A DNA stretch of 64,000 bases, taken from positions 1 through 64,000 of the forward strand of contig DATLXH010000128.1 in the NCBI GenBank assembly GCA_035576005.1, given 5' to 3'. Source of the stretch: DATLXH01 sp035576005 (GTDB lineage Bacteria > Acidobacteriota > Thermoanaerobaculia > Gp7-AA8). The notes below the pieces were generated by a model that did not search any database, had not been told where the DNA came from, and was given only the letters and a program-made list of their open reading frames with translations. Numbering within the stretch: position 1 is the stretch's first letter; the number at the start of each line of letters is the position of its first letter. Shown here piece after piece: positions 35,071 to 44,065 of the stretch. Position numbers and translations under genes: made by a program.

Positions 35071-36048
35071 ATGACATTCAACCGGCTCGTCGAGAACGAG
35101 ACTCTCAAGATGATTCGCAGGAAGCGGTTCATGATCGTCATCGGGATCATGATCGCAATCCTCGCGATGATCGCTTACTCACAGTACCGGCAACTGAACC
35201 AGCGGAAATCGCGGAACTGGCGGGTCGATACACAGCAGCGGATCGCGAACTATCAGAACATGGTGCGTCGCGGACGAATCGCCCCGACGTGGGCGCGATC
35301 TCTCCGGGCCGAGATCGCGAGGCTGCAGTTCTACATCGACAACGACATTGATCCGGAGCGACCGACTGCGCCTTTCTTTGCACGGAACTTCGCGAATGCT
35401 GCTGGCTTTCTTCTACTCCCCCTTCTGGTGGCCATCCTTGGAAGCGATATCGTTTCAGCCGAGACCGCCGAGGGCACAGACAAGCTGCTACTGACGAGGC
35501 CGGTCCGTCGTTGGAAAATCCTCGGCGCAAAACTCGTCACGCTGTATGGGTTCGCGACGCTGACGCTTCTTTGCGGTGGCCTGCTCGCGTACCTGATCTC
35601 CGCGATCGTTCTGGAACCCGGCGGGTGGAACGCTCCGACGTTCAGCGGATTTCAGCTCTCTGCGCGCGGCGTGGACCTCGAAGGGGTTCGAGAACTGCCT
35701 CTCTGGAAAGACGCGCTCGTTGCCTACGGCCTGAGCTGGATTGCGATGATTTCGGTCGCCTCGATCTCCGTGATGCTTTCCGTCATGTTCCGCTCGAGCG
35801 CCGCATCGATCGGCACCATGCTGGCCGCCCTGATCGGCGGCACGATCCTCTCGCGCGTGAGCCCCGACTGGACTGCAGCAAAGTATCTCTTCGTAACCGC
35901 ACTTCCCATCGCCAGCTATTACAGTGGCGAGGCGCCGCCATACGACGGAATGACGATCGAATTCTGCATTGCCCTGCTCATGCTGTGGGGGGTGACTGCA
36001 GTGGCAGTAGCATTCGTGACGTTCACCGCGAGGGATACCTTTGGATAG
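35071..36048 (+). CDS. ABC-2 type permease
   Basis: 325 aa. Its ATG lies one base after the ATPase stop. It has an N-terminal span (RFMIVIGIMIAILAMIAYSQ), a large ~90-aa extracytoplasmic loop and about five further membrane segments (AGFLLLPLLVAILGSDIV, LYGFATLTLLCGGLLAYLIS, WIAMISVASISVMLSVMF, and a final segment). This is the usual ABC-2 layout with one large loop. It forms the export channel with the ATPase. Substrate unknown; the lipoprotein gene that overlaps the 3' end may assist. Confidence 0.85.
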   Translation: MTFNRLVENETLKMIRRKRFMIVIGIMIAILAMIAYSQYRQLNQRKSRNWRVDTQQRIANYQNMVRRGRIAPTWARSLRAEIARLQFYIDNDIDPERPTAPFFARNFANAAGFLLLPLLVAILGSDIVSAETAEGTDKLLLTRPVRRWKILGAKLVTLYGFATLTLLCGGLLAYLISAIVLEPGGWNAPTFSGFQLSARGVDLEGVRELPLWKDALVAYGLSWIAMISVASISVMLSVMFRSSAASIGTMLAALIGGTILSRVSPDWTAAKYLFVTALPIASYYSGEAPPYDGMTIEFCIALLMLWGVTAVAVAFVTFTARDTFG

Positions 36049-36643
36049 ACGATCAGACTACCTGCAAACGATTCCCGTCGGAGCGCGTTCGGCCAGCGCG
36101 GCTATCGTTGTCATGTTCATGGCGCTAACTTTCGGATGCAGCAAAAAACTCGAGGGGCCGCCCGTCGACACGCGCGAGACAATCGCCATGATGTATGTGA
36201 CAGCGCCCACCCTCGAGATTCGGGGTCGCGCTTCCGGCGACTCGCCTCTTGTCGCCACGTACAAGCAGGGCGAGACAGTCTCAGTGGTTGCTGTCGCCGG
36301 GCAGTGGGCCGAAGTCCGGACGGGAAGCGCGACAGGATGGGCATTACAGGACGGCCTCAGCCGGAACAAAAGAGAAACGGCTCTTCCCGACAATACGACC
36401 GTGCGCTTCGTCAAAGCTCCGATGGCTGTTGCATCCTCAGCCCGCGCCTCGGGCGAGATCGTTCTGGAGGCGTTCGTCAACAGCGGCGGATCTGTCGTGT
36501 CAGTTAAGACCGTCGAAAACACAACGGGCTCACTCGATCTGGAGCGTCGCAACCGCGACGAGCTCACAGGCGCGATCTTCGAGCCAATGATCGTCGATGG
36601 AAAGCCTCAGACGTTCATCTACACGCATCGCGCCACGTATTGA
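36041..36643 (+). CDS. Lipoprotein with SH3-like and TonB-C-like domains
   Basis: 200 aa starting at TTG 36041, overlapping the permease stop by 8 bases. A hydrophobic stretch ends with the lipobox LTFGC. Residues ~50-110 look like a bacterial SH3 domain (APTLEIRGRASGDSPLVATY, then GETVSVVAVAGQWAEVRTG, TGWALQDGL). Residues ~120-200 resemble the C-terminal domain of TonB energy transducers (GEIVLEAFVNSGGSVVSV, FEPMIVDGKPQTFIY). The combination and operon position suggest a periplasmic partner of the exporter. R2 begins right after its stop. Confidence 0.7.
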   Translation: MDRRSDYLQTIPVGARSASAAIVVMFMALTFGCSKKLEGPPVDTRETIAMMYVTAPTLEIRGRASGDSPLVATYKQGETVSVVAVAGQWAEVRTGSATGWALQDGLSRNKRETALPDNTTVRFVKAPMAVASSARASGEIVLEAFVNSGGSVVSVKTVENTTGSLDLERRNRDELTGAIFEPMIVDGKPQTFIYTHRATY

Positions 36644-36645
36644 TT

Positions 36646-36828
36646 AACCCGCATTTCTCACAGACCTTTGTCGTGAGACGGCGGAGAGTGGCCTGGATGC
36701 GAGGCGCACGGCGATTTTGCGACGAAGGCATAGTCGACACTATGTCAAGGAGCGAAATTGCCGTGCAACGAAGCAGACAGGCCGCTATCCGTCGTCTCAC
36801 GACAAAGGTCTGTGAGAAATGCGGGCTA
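36646..36828. repeat. R2 repeat copy
   Basis: Complete copy: from AACCCGCATTTCTCACAGACC to GGTCTGTGAGAAATGCGGGCT, with the central CATAGTCGACACTATG. The outer ~35 bp of each end are inverted complements. Confidence 0.9.
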
Positions 36829-36854
36829 GCTCCTTCCCCGCGCCTGCAGCGCAG

Positions 36855-37535
36855 TCATGGTCTGAACGTATAACTGTATTGAACGAAGAGCCGGTCACCT
36901 CGCTGATTCGCTCCGCTTCCAACATCGAAGTTCTCGTGGTCATAACCAGGTGTGATGACTGAGCGACTTTGACCGACGCGGATCGGAAGCGCGACCTGAA
37001 TACGGATTCCTGTGGCGTCGCCCGAGGTATCGACGAGTCCCTCGCTCACATCCGCTGTCCCGCGATAGTAGAGAGCCGATACCTCGACGCCGACTCTGCG
37101 CGGATGCTTGTGATAGCGAATTCCGGCGAAAGGCAGCGTCTGCTCGACTTTGAAGAGCGACTCCGTGGCGAAGAAGTACTGGACGACTTCGATTCTGTCG
37201 TCGCGAACACCGCCGACTACCTCAACAACCGGCGAGACCGAATAACCTGCGTAGAGCTCTTTCCATGTTCGCTTGTACTCGCTGCCGCTGCCGAAGAAAA
37301 ACGATTCCGTCGAACTGTCGCCGTCCGTAAAGTTTCCTCCAAACCTCCATCGGCCTGTCTGATAGTCCACCGAAGCGGAGGCCAGAAACGCGACGTGTGA
37401 CTCGTCCACGACCCTCCCCGCACTGTCACTGTTCTCGCGTGTGACTCGTCCTGAGAGAGAGAACTGGGCCTCCGCCACGGCGGGGAGGAGCGAAGCTACA
37501 GCGATGATTCCTGCAAGGATGATGGGCTTGATCAT
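36855..37535 (-). CDS. Outer-membrane beta-barrel protein
   Basis: 226 aa. The signal peptide ends AVAEAQ. The rest alternates hydrophobic and polar residues in beta strands, with the aromatic girdle typical of small barrels (KELYAGYSVSPVVEVVGGVR, GIRYHKHPRRVGVEVSALYY, RLFVQYSYTFRP). The C-terminal residue pattern YTFRP is close to, but not exactly, the classic terminal aromatic signal for outer-membrane assembly. About 8-10 strands can be counted. Function unknown, ompW/opacity-like fold. Confidence 0.7.
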   Translation of the reverse strand: MIKPIILAGIIAVASLLPAVAEAQFSLSGRVTRENSDSAGRVVDESHVAFLASASVDYQTGRWRFGGNFTDGDSSTESFFFGSGSEYKRTWKELYAGYSVSPVVEVVGGVRDDRIEVVQYFFATESLFKVEQTLPFAGIRYHKHPRRVGVEVSALYYRGTADVSEGLVDTSGDATGIRIQVALPIRVGQSRSVITPGYDHENFDVGSGANQRGDRLFVQYSYTFRP

Positions 37536-37692
37536 GAGCGATCCTTTCGTTGCGAAGTTCCGCCCACCATGAAGTGATCGAGTGCGCGAGTCCTCAGGAA
37601 TCTATTGGATTTTCATGAATGCGTCTCGTTCCACCTTGCCGCGCCACAGAGATCGGCCCTGCGTGCGCCCGAAACGTTCTCCTTCGCCTTGT

Positions 37693-37878
37693 TAACCCGC
37701 ATTTCTCACAGACCTTCGCCGTGAGACGACGGACAGCGGCCTGTCTGCTTCGTTGCACGGGCAATTTCGCTCCTTGACATAGTGTCGACTATGCCTTCGT
37801 CGCAAAATCGCCGAGCGCCTCGCATCCAAGCCACTCTCCGCCGTCTCACGACAAAGGTCTGTGAGAAATGCGGGCTAA
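37693..37878. repeat. R2 repeat copy, inverted relative to 36646-36828
   Basis: Starts TTAACCCGCATTTCTCACAG and ends GTGAGAAATGCGGGCTAA; the interior word order (ACATAGTGTCGACTATGCC) is reversed relative to 36646-36828. The pair brackets the beta-barrel gene 36855-37535. Confidence 0.9.
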
Positions 37879-37970
37879 GGAAAGAAACCTGTTCGATCGC
37901 GTTGACGTCCTTCTCGCGATCCGGCAACATCCGCCCTCGGTTTCCTGTCGCTGCCACAAAAAGGAGAGCA

Positions 37971-38495
37971 ATGAACGAAGAGGCCCGGCCATGGAACGCG
38001 AGGAAAATCCTCACGGATCTCTGCGAAAAGGACCGACGGATCGAAGTCCTGACCGCTTTCTGGAAAAATGGCGACCAACAGACGAGAGCGGTCACCGCGT
38101 CGCTGCTCGCGACAGCACTTCGGTTTCGCCAGGAGTCCATCCGTAAGGCTTCGCCGGCAAAGAAGGCCGAGCTTCTGGCTTCGAGGATGACTCAGCCGGA
38201 GCTCGAGGAGGCACTCGAGGTTGCGCTGATGGTCTACCACACGACAAAAGCGAAAGCCCTGATGTCGAGCCTCCTGGATCACTGGGAGATCCCGCACGTA
38301 GAGGGATCGATCGAAGCCGACGATTACAAAGCTCCTTCCCTCCAGCAGGTTCGCGACGCTGTATCAGCCGTTCGGGATGAGTTTCCGCAGGCCGATATCG
38401 TGCTGTACCTTGCTACCGCCGGACTTTTGATGGGTGCTTCACAACCACCATGGCGCGAGGCGACGTGGCCAGTGGTGGATGAACTGGTCGGATAG
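37971..38495 (+). CDS. Hypothetical helical protein
   Basis: 174 aa from ATG 37971 (AAAGGAGAGCA upstream). It begins MNEEARPWNARKILTDLCEK and looks helical and soluble, with a VALMVYHTTKAKALMSSLLD helix and a C-terminal WREATWPVVDELVG. No family recognised. The next gene follows 21 bp later on the same strand, so they may be co-transcribed. Confidence 0.6.
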   Translation: MNEEARPWNARKILTDLCEKDRRIEVLTAFWKNGDQQTRAVTASLLATALRFRQESIRKASPAKKAELLASRMTQPELEEALEVALMVYHTTKAKALMSSLLDHWEIPHVEGSIEADDYKAPSLQQVRDAVSAVRDEFPQADIVLYLATAGLLMGASQPPWREATWPVVDELVG

Positions 38496-38516
38496 AATCG
38501 TGAATCCGGAGGTCCG

Positions 38517-38783
38517 ATGACTGACGAGAAGAGAGACGACGCAGCAGGGCAGAACGAGACTCCGTCACGCGAACGCCAGTCCGCGTCTGAGGTTGGAGTC
38601 ACCGGTGGCGCGAAGAAGAGCCAGATTCAGCAGATTGCCGAAGGAAGCTCTGTGACGCGTCGGCGATACGGAATCAAGTCGCAGCCCTTCGGGCCCCAGC
38701 CGGCGACCACGACTCCCAACGCGGCGAAGCTGTCGAGTGTGGCCAGTTCATCGCCCGAGAAATTCAACGGGGGGCGGGACTAG
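38517..38783 (+). CDS. Small disordered hypothetical protein
   Basis: 88 aa; CGGAGGTCCG precedes the ATG. It is rich in Ser, Gln, Lys and Pro, with no hydrophobic core, so probably intrinsically disordered. No family recognised. An R3 repeat lies downstream. Confidence 0.5.
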   Translation: MTDEKRDDAAGQNETPSRERQSASEVGVTGGAKKSQIQQIAEGSSVTRRRYGIKSQPFGPQPATTTPNAAKLSSVASSSPEKFNGGRD

Positions 38784-38867
38784 CAGGCCCCTCGTGTAGC
38801 GCAGGCGTCTCGCCTGCCTTGTGTCCCGTCCATCCGGATCTTTCCACACCTCGAAGGCAGGCAGGCG

Positions 38868-38945
38868 GATGTAGGACAGACACTCTTGTCTGTCGCGCGT
38901 CGAAGCCGTTTCGATCATGCCTGGCAGACAAGAGTGTCTGTCCCA
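38868..38945. repeat. R3 repeat copy
   Basis: TGTAGGACAGACACTCTTGT (from 38869) and the inverted GGCAGACAAGAGTGTCTGTC (about 38923-38942) form ~22-bp arms around a ~35-bp spacer. It lies in the gap between two convergent genes. Confidence 0.85.
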
Positions 38946-38972
38946 CTCTGCGCTACACGAGAACCATCGCGT

Positions 38973-39743
38973 TCAGACTCGCGGAAACAGAAACCTCAGC
39001 ACATCGCCCGCCCGCGTCCCCCACGCTCGCTCGTTGTGGGATCCCCCCTCCACCTCGTGGTAGACGAGATCGGTTCCAGACACCCACCCTCTGGTGGTGA
39101 GCGCGTCTCGAAGCAGCCGAGCGTCCGAGATCCCTTCCGCACTCTCGGTCGTTCCCATGTCGAGCCAGATGTCCAGCGGGAGTCTTGCCGGTAATTGCGC
39201 GACCTGCTGCACGATGACGCGATCGTGCCACCACACCGAGGGCGAGAGCACCGCGACCTTCGAGAACACGTCGCTGTGACTGAGGGCGACATAAAGGGCC
39301 ACAAGCGCACCTAGCGACGATCCGCCGATGGCATGATTCTCACGCTGTGGCAATGTCCGGTACCGGAGATCAATCATCGGTTTGAGCTCCTCTACCAGCA
39401 TCCGCCCATAGCGATCCGCCCTGCCGCTCCCACGAAAGGCGTGATGGCTGGTCGGGGTGTACTCATGGATCCTCTTTTCACCTGTGTTGTCGATGCCGAC
39501 GATGATCACGGGCTTGATGGCTCCCGCGGCAATGAGCGTGTCGGCAGTGGCCCCGAGTTTCCAGTCGACCCCTCCAAAGGCCGTCCTCGACTCGAACAGG
39601 TTCTGACCATCGTTCATGTAGAGCACCGGATATCGCTGCTTCTTCCGCCCGTCATATCCGGGAGGAAGGTAGACCCGGATGGCGCGGTCAGTGGAGAGAA
39701 TGTGAGACCGGAATCGGGAAAGCACCTGAAGTCGAGGAGACAT
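38973..39743 (-). CDS. Esterase-D-like alpha/beta hydrolase
   Basis: 256 aa from ATG 39743. It carries the pattern of the putative-esterase family (Fes/IroE, ferric enterobactin esterase-like): IRVYLPPGYDG, YPVLYMNDGQNLF, IVGIDNTGEKRIHEYTP, the nucleophile in AIGGSSLGALVALY, and the His in EVEGGSHNERAWGTRAG. No clear signal peptide. The family includes siderophore esterases and acetyl-/feruloyl esterases, so the substrate is open. Confidence 0.85.
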   Translation of the reverse strand: MSPRLQVLSRFRSHILSTDRAIRVYLPPGYDGRKKQRYPVLYMNDGQNLFESRTAFGGVDWKLGATADTLIAAGAIKPVIIVGIDNTGEKRIHEYTPTSHHAFRGSGRADRYGRMLVEELKPMIDLRYRTLPQRENHAIGGSSLGALVALYVALSHSDVFSKVAVLSPSVWWHDRVIVQQVAQLPARLPLDIWLDMGTTESAEGISDARLLRDALTTRGWVSGTDLVYHEVEGGSHNERAWGTRAGDVLRFLFPRV

Positions 39744-39875
39744 GAAGGGAGCGCATTGTAAGGGTTGCAGATCGGCGGTTGAAGACGGCATCAGCGAATC
39801 CAGCTTTGCGTTTGCATGTCGCCCGCGTGGACCACGACGGAATCCCGGGCGGACGCTTCAACGTTCCGCGATTGA

Positions 39876-40802
39876 ATGTCACCCAATCTGAAACGGGTCA
39901 AGATCGGCCTCGAGCTGACCTCAAAGTGCAACCTGCGGTGCGGGATGTGTCCGCTTCCAGTCCTGCGCCGCCCATACGAAGACATGGAGTGGCATCTCGT
40001 CGAAAAGGCTGAACGCGAGATCCATGGTCTCGGTCTCAAGCTCAAATGGCTTCATGAGATGGGCGAGCCGCTGCTCTATCCGCGGATCGACGATGCCATC
40101 CGCCTTTTCCCCGAAGCAAGCCTCTCGACGAACGGATTGCTGCTGACGGAAGCGATGGGCGCGAGGTTGCTCAATGCGAACCTCAAACGGATCCGTATCT
40201 GCGTCGACTCACTCAATCCTGCGGTCTACCCCCTCGTCAGAACGGGCGGGGATCTCGACAAGCTGATCGACCTGACCAAGAGCTTTCTCGGGCAGGCGGC
40301 AGGACATCCGATCCGAATCGAAATTCAGCGGATGCGCTCGCGCCTGACTGTCGATGAATCAGCCGATGATTTTCGGAAGTTCTTCGACACCCGGTCGTTC
40401 AAGAATGCCCGGATCATCGAGAAGACCTGCGAGCCTCTCGATGTGAACGAAGAGACGGACCTGCATGGAAAGTTTTTCGGTTGCGTCCAAGGCAGCTTCT
40501 TCACGTGGATCATCATCTTCGCTGATGGCCGGGTGACGCATTGCTGCTACGACGCGCACGGCGACCAGGTGATGGGCGACTTGAAAACCGAGCCACTGCT
40601 CGACATCGTCAATGGAGACCGCTTTGCTTCGATGAGCGACGCCTTCGCCCGGAATGACCTCTCGGCGTTGCCCCGCTGCGCCGAATGTTTCAAGCACGGC
40701 GGGGACTCGTCAGCCCTCAACAGCGTCCTGGCGCGGGTTCAGAACCTTCCTGATTTTGCCAAGGACGTGGTCCGCAAGGTGATTGACGTTCGGTACCGGT
40801 AG
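39876..40802 (+). CDS. Radical SAM protein with SPASM-like C-terminus
   Basis: 308 aa. The [4Fe-4S]-SAM motif is LTSKCNLRCGMCPLP (CxxxCxxC), near residue 18. A TIM-barrel-like stretch follows, with HEMGEPLLYPRI and LSTNGLLLTE, typical of SPASM/PqqE-like radical SAM enzymes. The C-terminal region has VTHCCYDAHGDQVMGDL and LPRCAECFKHGG, an auxiliary-cluster pattern. Relatives modify peptides, lipids or sugars; nothing adjacent identifies the substrate. Single gene between divergent neighbours. Confidence 0.88.
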   Translation: MSPNLKRVKIGLELTSKCNLRCGMCPLPVLRRPYEDMEWHLVEKAEREIHGLGLKLKWLHEMGEPLLYPRIDDAIRLFPEASLSTNGLLLTEAMGARLLNANLKRIRICVDSLNPAVYPLVRTGGDLDKLIDLTKSFLGQAAGHPIRIEIQRMRSRLTVDESADDFRKFFDTRSFKNARIIEKTCEPLDVNEETDLHGKFFGCVQGSFFTWIIIFADGRVTHCCYDAHGDQVMGDLKTEPLLDIVNGDRFASMSDAFARNDLSALPRCAECFKHGGDSSALNSVLARVQNLPDFAKDVVRKVIDVRYR

Positions 40803-40837
40803 AGCGCATTTCAACGAACACCCCAGCGTGTTTCGCG

Positions 40838-40902
40838 TGACAGACAAGAGTGTCTGTCCTACATGCGCGTGTACGACAGACACTCTTGTCTGTCACGCGA
40901 TA
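40838..40902. repeat. R3 repeat copy
   Basis: CGTGACAGACAAGAGTGTCT followed by the inverted GACAGACACTCTTGTCTGTC and ACGCG: nearly perfect inverted arms of ~25 bp separated by a short spacer (CATGCGCGTGTA). Confidence 0.88.
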
Positions 40903-41011
40903 AGCTTGCAGAATCGCGCTCGCCCCCGCTCGGATGACACGGAATCGGTTCAGCGATTGCAATCGTCCGGCAATCGACATGCGCACTACGGGACCAGGAG
41001 TCTTTCAGGTT

Positions 41012-42733
41012 ATGAATCGTCCCGTCACTTCCACGAACCCCGGACCAATCCACCGGCAACTGCTTCTTCTCCTCGCCCTCCTACTCTCGACTCCGTCGCT
41101 CTTCGCCGAGTGGCGTGAGGTCGCCACGGGCGTCACTTTCCAGGACTTCAGTCCCAACCCTCCCATCACCTATCACGTTGCAAGAATCCGTCTCGGGTCT
41201 GAGGGAATCCGCGTGATCGCGACTCGTGAAAATCAGCGAGGCTCCACCGTCACGAAGTTCGCGACCGCAACCAAAGCGCTCGTTGCAATCAACGGCGATT
41301 ACTTCGACCAGAAAATGGTTCCCGTGGGTCCCACTGTCAGTCCATGCGGCCCATGGACGCAGAAAGTCGCGCAAACGAAAAGAAACCAGGCCCTACTGGT
41401 AGTTGGCAAGGGACGGGCTGAGATCTACCCCTTTGCCGACATCCCATCGGAACTTCCGACGTGGTCGGGAAGCGCGATCTCCGGGTGGCCGATGCTTGTG
41501 AACGACTGTCGCGCCCTGACCGCCAGTGAGCTTCCGGGAAGCGACGCGTTCACTCGCTCGCCGCATGCCAGAACAGCTGTCGGAATCAGCAAAGACAAAA
41601 AGACTCTCTACCTTGTCGTTGTCGACGGAAGGAAGAATGAGTCCGCTGGAGTCACGCTCGCCGCTCTCGGAGAATTCATGGAGGAGGAGCTTGGAGTCTG
41701 TACCGCACTCAACATGGACGGGGGCGGGTCCTCCACGATGGCTGTGGATGGGAAGCTGGCCTCCAAACCGACCAGTGGCAGCGAACGGGTAGTCGCGAAT
41801 CACCTCGCCGTCGTTCGGACGAAGAACCTGGCGTCATGCCTCGACCCTGCTATCGATCCCGGTACCACTCTGAGAATGGCCTCGGCCGACCTGTGGCGCG
41901 ACATGGACGAGATCTTCGGAAGGACAGGGGTTCCCAGTTCAGGAGATCTATACAAAGTGACCTTTCCGCGGAGCGATCTTGAATGGAACGTTTCGACTCT
42001 CGAAGACGACTCCGAGCGCGAGCGCGCGCTTGCGCTCGTTTCCACGGTCGTATTCAAGCGCTCCGGAGACAGCGTCTTGTTCGCGGGCGATCTTCTTCTC
42101 AGAGACGATGAAGTCAGCCAGGTCACTGCCGCACTACGCGCAGGCGACATTCGTCAGATCAACGTTCACAACCATCTTCTCAGGCAGACTCCACAGCCCG
42201 TCTACCTGCACATCGCTGGAGAGGGATCGCCATCAACAGTCGCTCACACCATTCGGAAAGCACTCGATCAGACGGGCACCCCCAGCCGCACTTCGACGGC
42301 CGCGACGACTCAGGCCAACTGGCCCGCCGGATCCATCGCTCTCATCGAACAAGTCCTCGGGCGAAGCGGCCAGGCTTCGGGACGCGTCGAACAATTTTCG
42401 ATCGCCCGGAACGAAAAGATCACTCTGCGGGGGTTGACAGTGCCCCCACTGCTGGGTGCCTCCAGCTTGATCAACTTCCAACCGATGCCGGATCAGCAAA
42501 GCATCGTAACTGGCGAGTTGCTCCTGACAGAGGCCGAGATCGGGCCGGTGACCAGAGAGCTCGAAAGAGGGGGGTTCGAGGTCGCGGAATCTCACGAGCG
42601 CCTCGGTGACGAGCAGCCTCGACTCTTCGCGCTTCACCTCTGGAGTTACAGCGATTCCGCAACGCAGGCAGCGACGCTACGAGCCGCAATCGACCGGACG
42701 AATCACGTGAGAGTCAGACAGCCGGCGGAGTAG
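41012..42733 (+). CDS. Exported phosphodiester glycosidase fused to two DUF1259-like domains
   Basis: 573 aa from ATG 41012. A signal peptide ends SLFAEW. Residues ~30-280 match the phosphodiester glycosidase (NAGPA/EpsP-like) domain: VAINGDYFD, SGWPMLVNDCRA and the diagnostic LNMDGGGSSTM. The remaining ~290 residues form two similar halves, each with an FAGDLLLRDDEVSQVTAALR- or VTGELLLTEAEIGPVTREL-like helix, then HLH.../FALHLWSYSDS, which fit DUF1259 (LppY/LpqO-like). The first domain may hydrolyse sugar phosphodiesters or modify surface glycans; the tail is of unknown function. I know of no established protein with this order, so the fusion is notable. Confidence 0.8.
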   Translation: MNRPVTSTNPGPIHRQLLLLLALLLSTPSLFAEWREVATGVTFQDFSPNPPITYHVARIRLGSEGIRVIATRENQRGSTVTKFATATKALVAINGDYFDQKMVPVGPTVSPCGPWTQKVAQTKRNQALLVVGKGRAEIYPFADIPSELPTWSGSAISGWPMLVNDCRALTASELPGSDAFTRSPHARTAVGISKDKKTLYLVVVDGRKNESAGVTLAALGEFMEEELGVCTALNMDGGGSSTMAVDGKLASKPTSGSERVVANHLAVVRTKNLASCLDPAIDPGTTLRMASADLWRDMDEIFGRTGVPSSGDLYKVTFPRSDLEWNVSTLEDDSERERALALVSTVVFKRSGDSVLFAGDLLLRDDEVSQVTAALRAGDIRQINVHNHLLRQTPQPVYLHIAGEGSPSTVAHTIRKALDQTGTPSRTSTAATTQANWPAGSIALIEQVLGRSGQASGRVEQFSIARNEKITLRGLTVPPLLGASSLINFQPMPDQQSIVTGELLLTEAEIGPVTRELERGGFEVAESHERLGDEQPRLFALHLWSYSDSATQAATLRAAIDRTNHVRVRQPAE

Positions 42734-42745
42734 CAGGTAACCCGC

Positions 42746-43246
42746 TCATCGGTCAGGGGGGATGGCATCGATGACCTGAAGAAATCCAGTCAGGCCGACT
42801 CGATCGAGCTCTTTTCGAGGGGCATTCTGATACGCGATGATCGAGCGGGATTGCACGAGGAACTTGATTCCATCCCAGAAACGATCGCCATCGCGGGCAG
42901 AGAGAGAGCGAAGCTCCAGTGCGGTCTGCGGACTCATACCCAATAGAAGAGGAACGTCGCGAAACAACACCAGATGAGTCTTTGCGACCTCAATCCCGTC
43001 GCGGGTCCGTGTAAAGACGAGGCCGGTCGAGTCATCCGGGCTGGACACGATCGCGAATCGCGCTGTCTCGCCGAGAGGGCCGAAGAGATCGGGATTCTGG
43101 TCGGCCCAGCGTTGCCAGGCAGCAGCCTCAACGAGCGGTCCGGTATAGGCAAAGCCGAGAATGAATCTCGGAAGCCTCTGTGGTGCATTAAAGGTCGAGA
43201 CGAGGATGACGAGAAGCATCATGGCCGGCAGGATCCTGGCCTTCAT
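42746..43246 (-). CDS. Exported or membrane-anchored hypothetical protein
   Basis: 166 aa starting with a hydrophobic helix (LPAMMLLVILVSTF). The rest is soluble-looking, with LVFTRTRDGIEVAKTHLVLF and LELRSLSARDGDRFWDGIKF. No family recognised. It is tail-to-tail with the glycosidase fusion gene (12 bp apart). Confidence 0.55.
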   Translation of the reverse strand: MKARILPAMMLLVILVSTFNAPQRLPRFILGFAYTGPLVEAAAWQRWADQNPDLFGPLGETARFAIVSSPDDSTGLVFTRTRDGIEVAKTHLVLFRDVPLLLGMSPQTALELRSLSARDGDRFWDGIKFLVQSRSIIAYQNAPRKELDRVGLTGFLQVIDAIPPDR

Positions 43247-43299
43247 TCACCGGTCCCGCTCATCTTGACAAAGGTAGCACGCTGACGCATAACAGACTC

Positions 43300-43611
43300 A
43301 TGAGAAGACGACTCGGGGTCACACTGCTGCTGGCTGTCGCAATCACGAGCGCGGCGCTCGCGGAAAAGCCCAAACCGATGGAGTGTGACGCCTGGTCCTG
43401 CGGCGAAAAATGCGCTCCAGCGAAATATGAAGCGGGGCGCAGTTACTGGATGCCGCCCTGGCTCCTGGCCAATCCCCTTTACGGAGCGGCAATCCTCGAG
43501 AGCGCTGCTGTTGGAGGACTGCTGCTGATCGGCGGCATCGCCAGACGCAAGCGGATCGCAGAGCCCGCGTTCACTGGCACCGACCGGCTATCGGGAGAAG
43601 TCATTCCTTGA
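43300..43611 (+). CDS. Small Cys-containing membrane protein
   Basis: 103 aa. A signal peptide ends ALAEK, followed by MECDAWSCGEKCAP (three Cys) and a hydrophobic span (PLYGAAILESAAVGGLLLIGG) with a basic tail. The topology suggests a periplasmic Cys domain on a membrane anchor. Its stop overlaps the TTG start of the next gene, so the two are coupled and probably act together in metal or redox handling. Confidence 0.55.
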   Translation: MRRRLGVTLLLAVAITSAALAEKPKPMECDAWSCGEKCAPAKYEAGRSYWMPPWLLANPLYGAAILESAAVGGLLLIGGIARRKRIAEPAFTGTDRLSGEVIP

Positions 43612-44045
43612 AACGACTGGCTCCTTTCGGTCTGATCCTGACCCTGCTTTCTGCCGTAGCGCTGTCAGTTCATTCGGAGACAGCTCCGGCAAAAGAGGGG
43701 AAACAGGTCGTGTGCGCCCTGTGCGGGGACTACACCTTCGACGTGAAACACGCAGTAACCGGGAAGTACAAAGGGAAGCACATTCATCTTTGCAGTCTCA
43801 AGGAGCTCAAGCTGCTCGAGGCAAAACCCGATCAGTATGTATGGGCGATCGATGTCGTCAGCGGTCAGAGGGTCCACAAGCTCGATACACCCTTCACGGC
43901 GGACCGCCGGGTGAACGTCCGGAAAGTCAAAGAGAAGAACAGACGGGAAATCTGGCCGCGGAGATTCTTCTTCGAGTCGCAGAAGAACCGTGATGAGTTT
44001 CTGCGCAATCCGGCCAGATACCTGAAAGAACCATACGACGTTTAG
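43608..44045 (+). CDS. Exported YHS-like Cys protein
   Basis: 145 aa from TTG 43608 (TTGA overlap with the gene before). A signal sequence opens it, then VVCALCGDYTFDV and YKGKHIHLCSLKELKLLEAK resemble a YHS domain, and the C-terminus FFFESQKNRDEFLRNPARYL resembles a second one. YHS domains bind metals (copper in NosL relatives). The assignment is by motif only and the Cys pattern is incomplete in the second half. Confidence 0.5.
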   Translation: MKRLAPFGLILTLLSAVALSVHSETAPAKEGKQVVCALCGDYTFDVKHAVTGKYKGKHIHLCSLKELKLLEAKPDQYVWAIDVVSGQRVHKLDTPFTADRRVNVRKVKEKNRREIWPRRFFFESQKNRDEFLRNPARYLKEPYDV

Positions 44046-44065
44046 TTACTGCCACGGAGTGAGTG

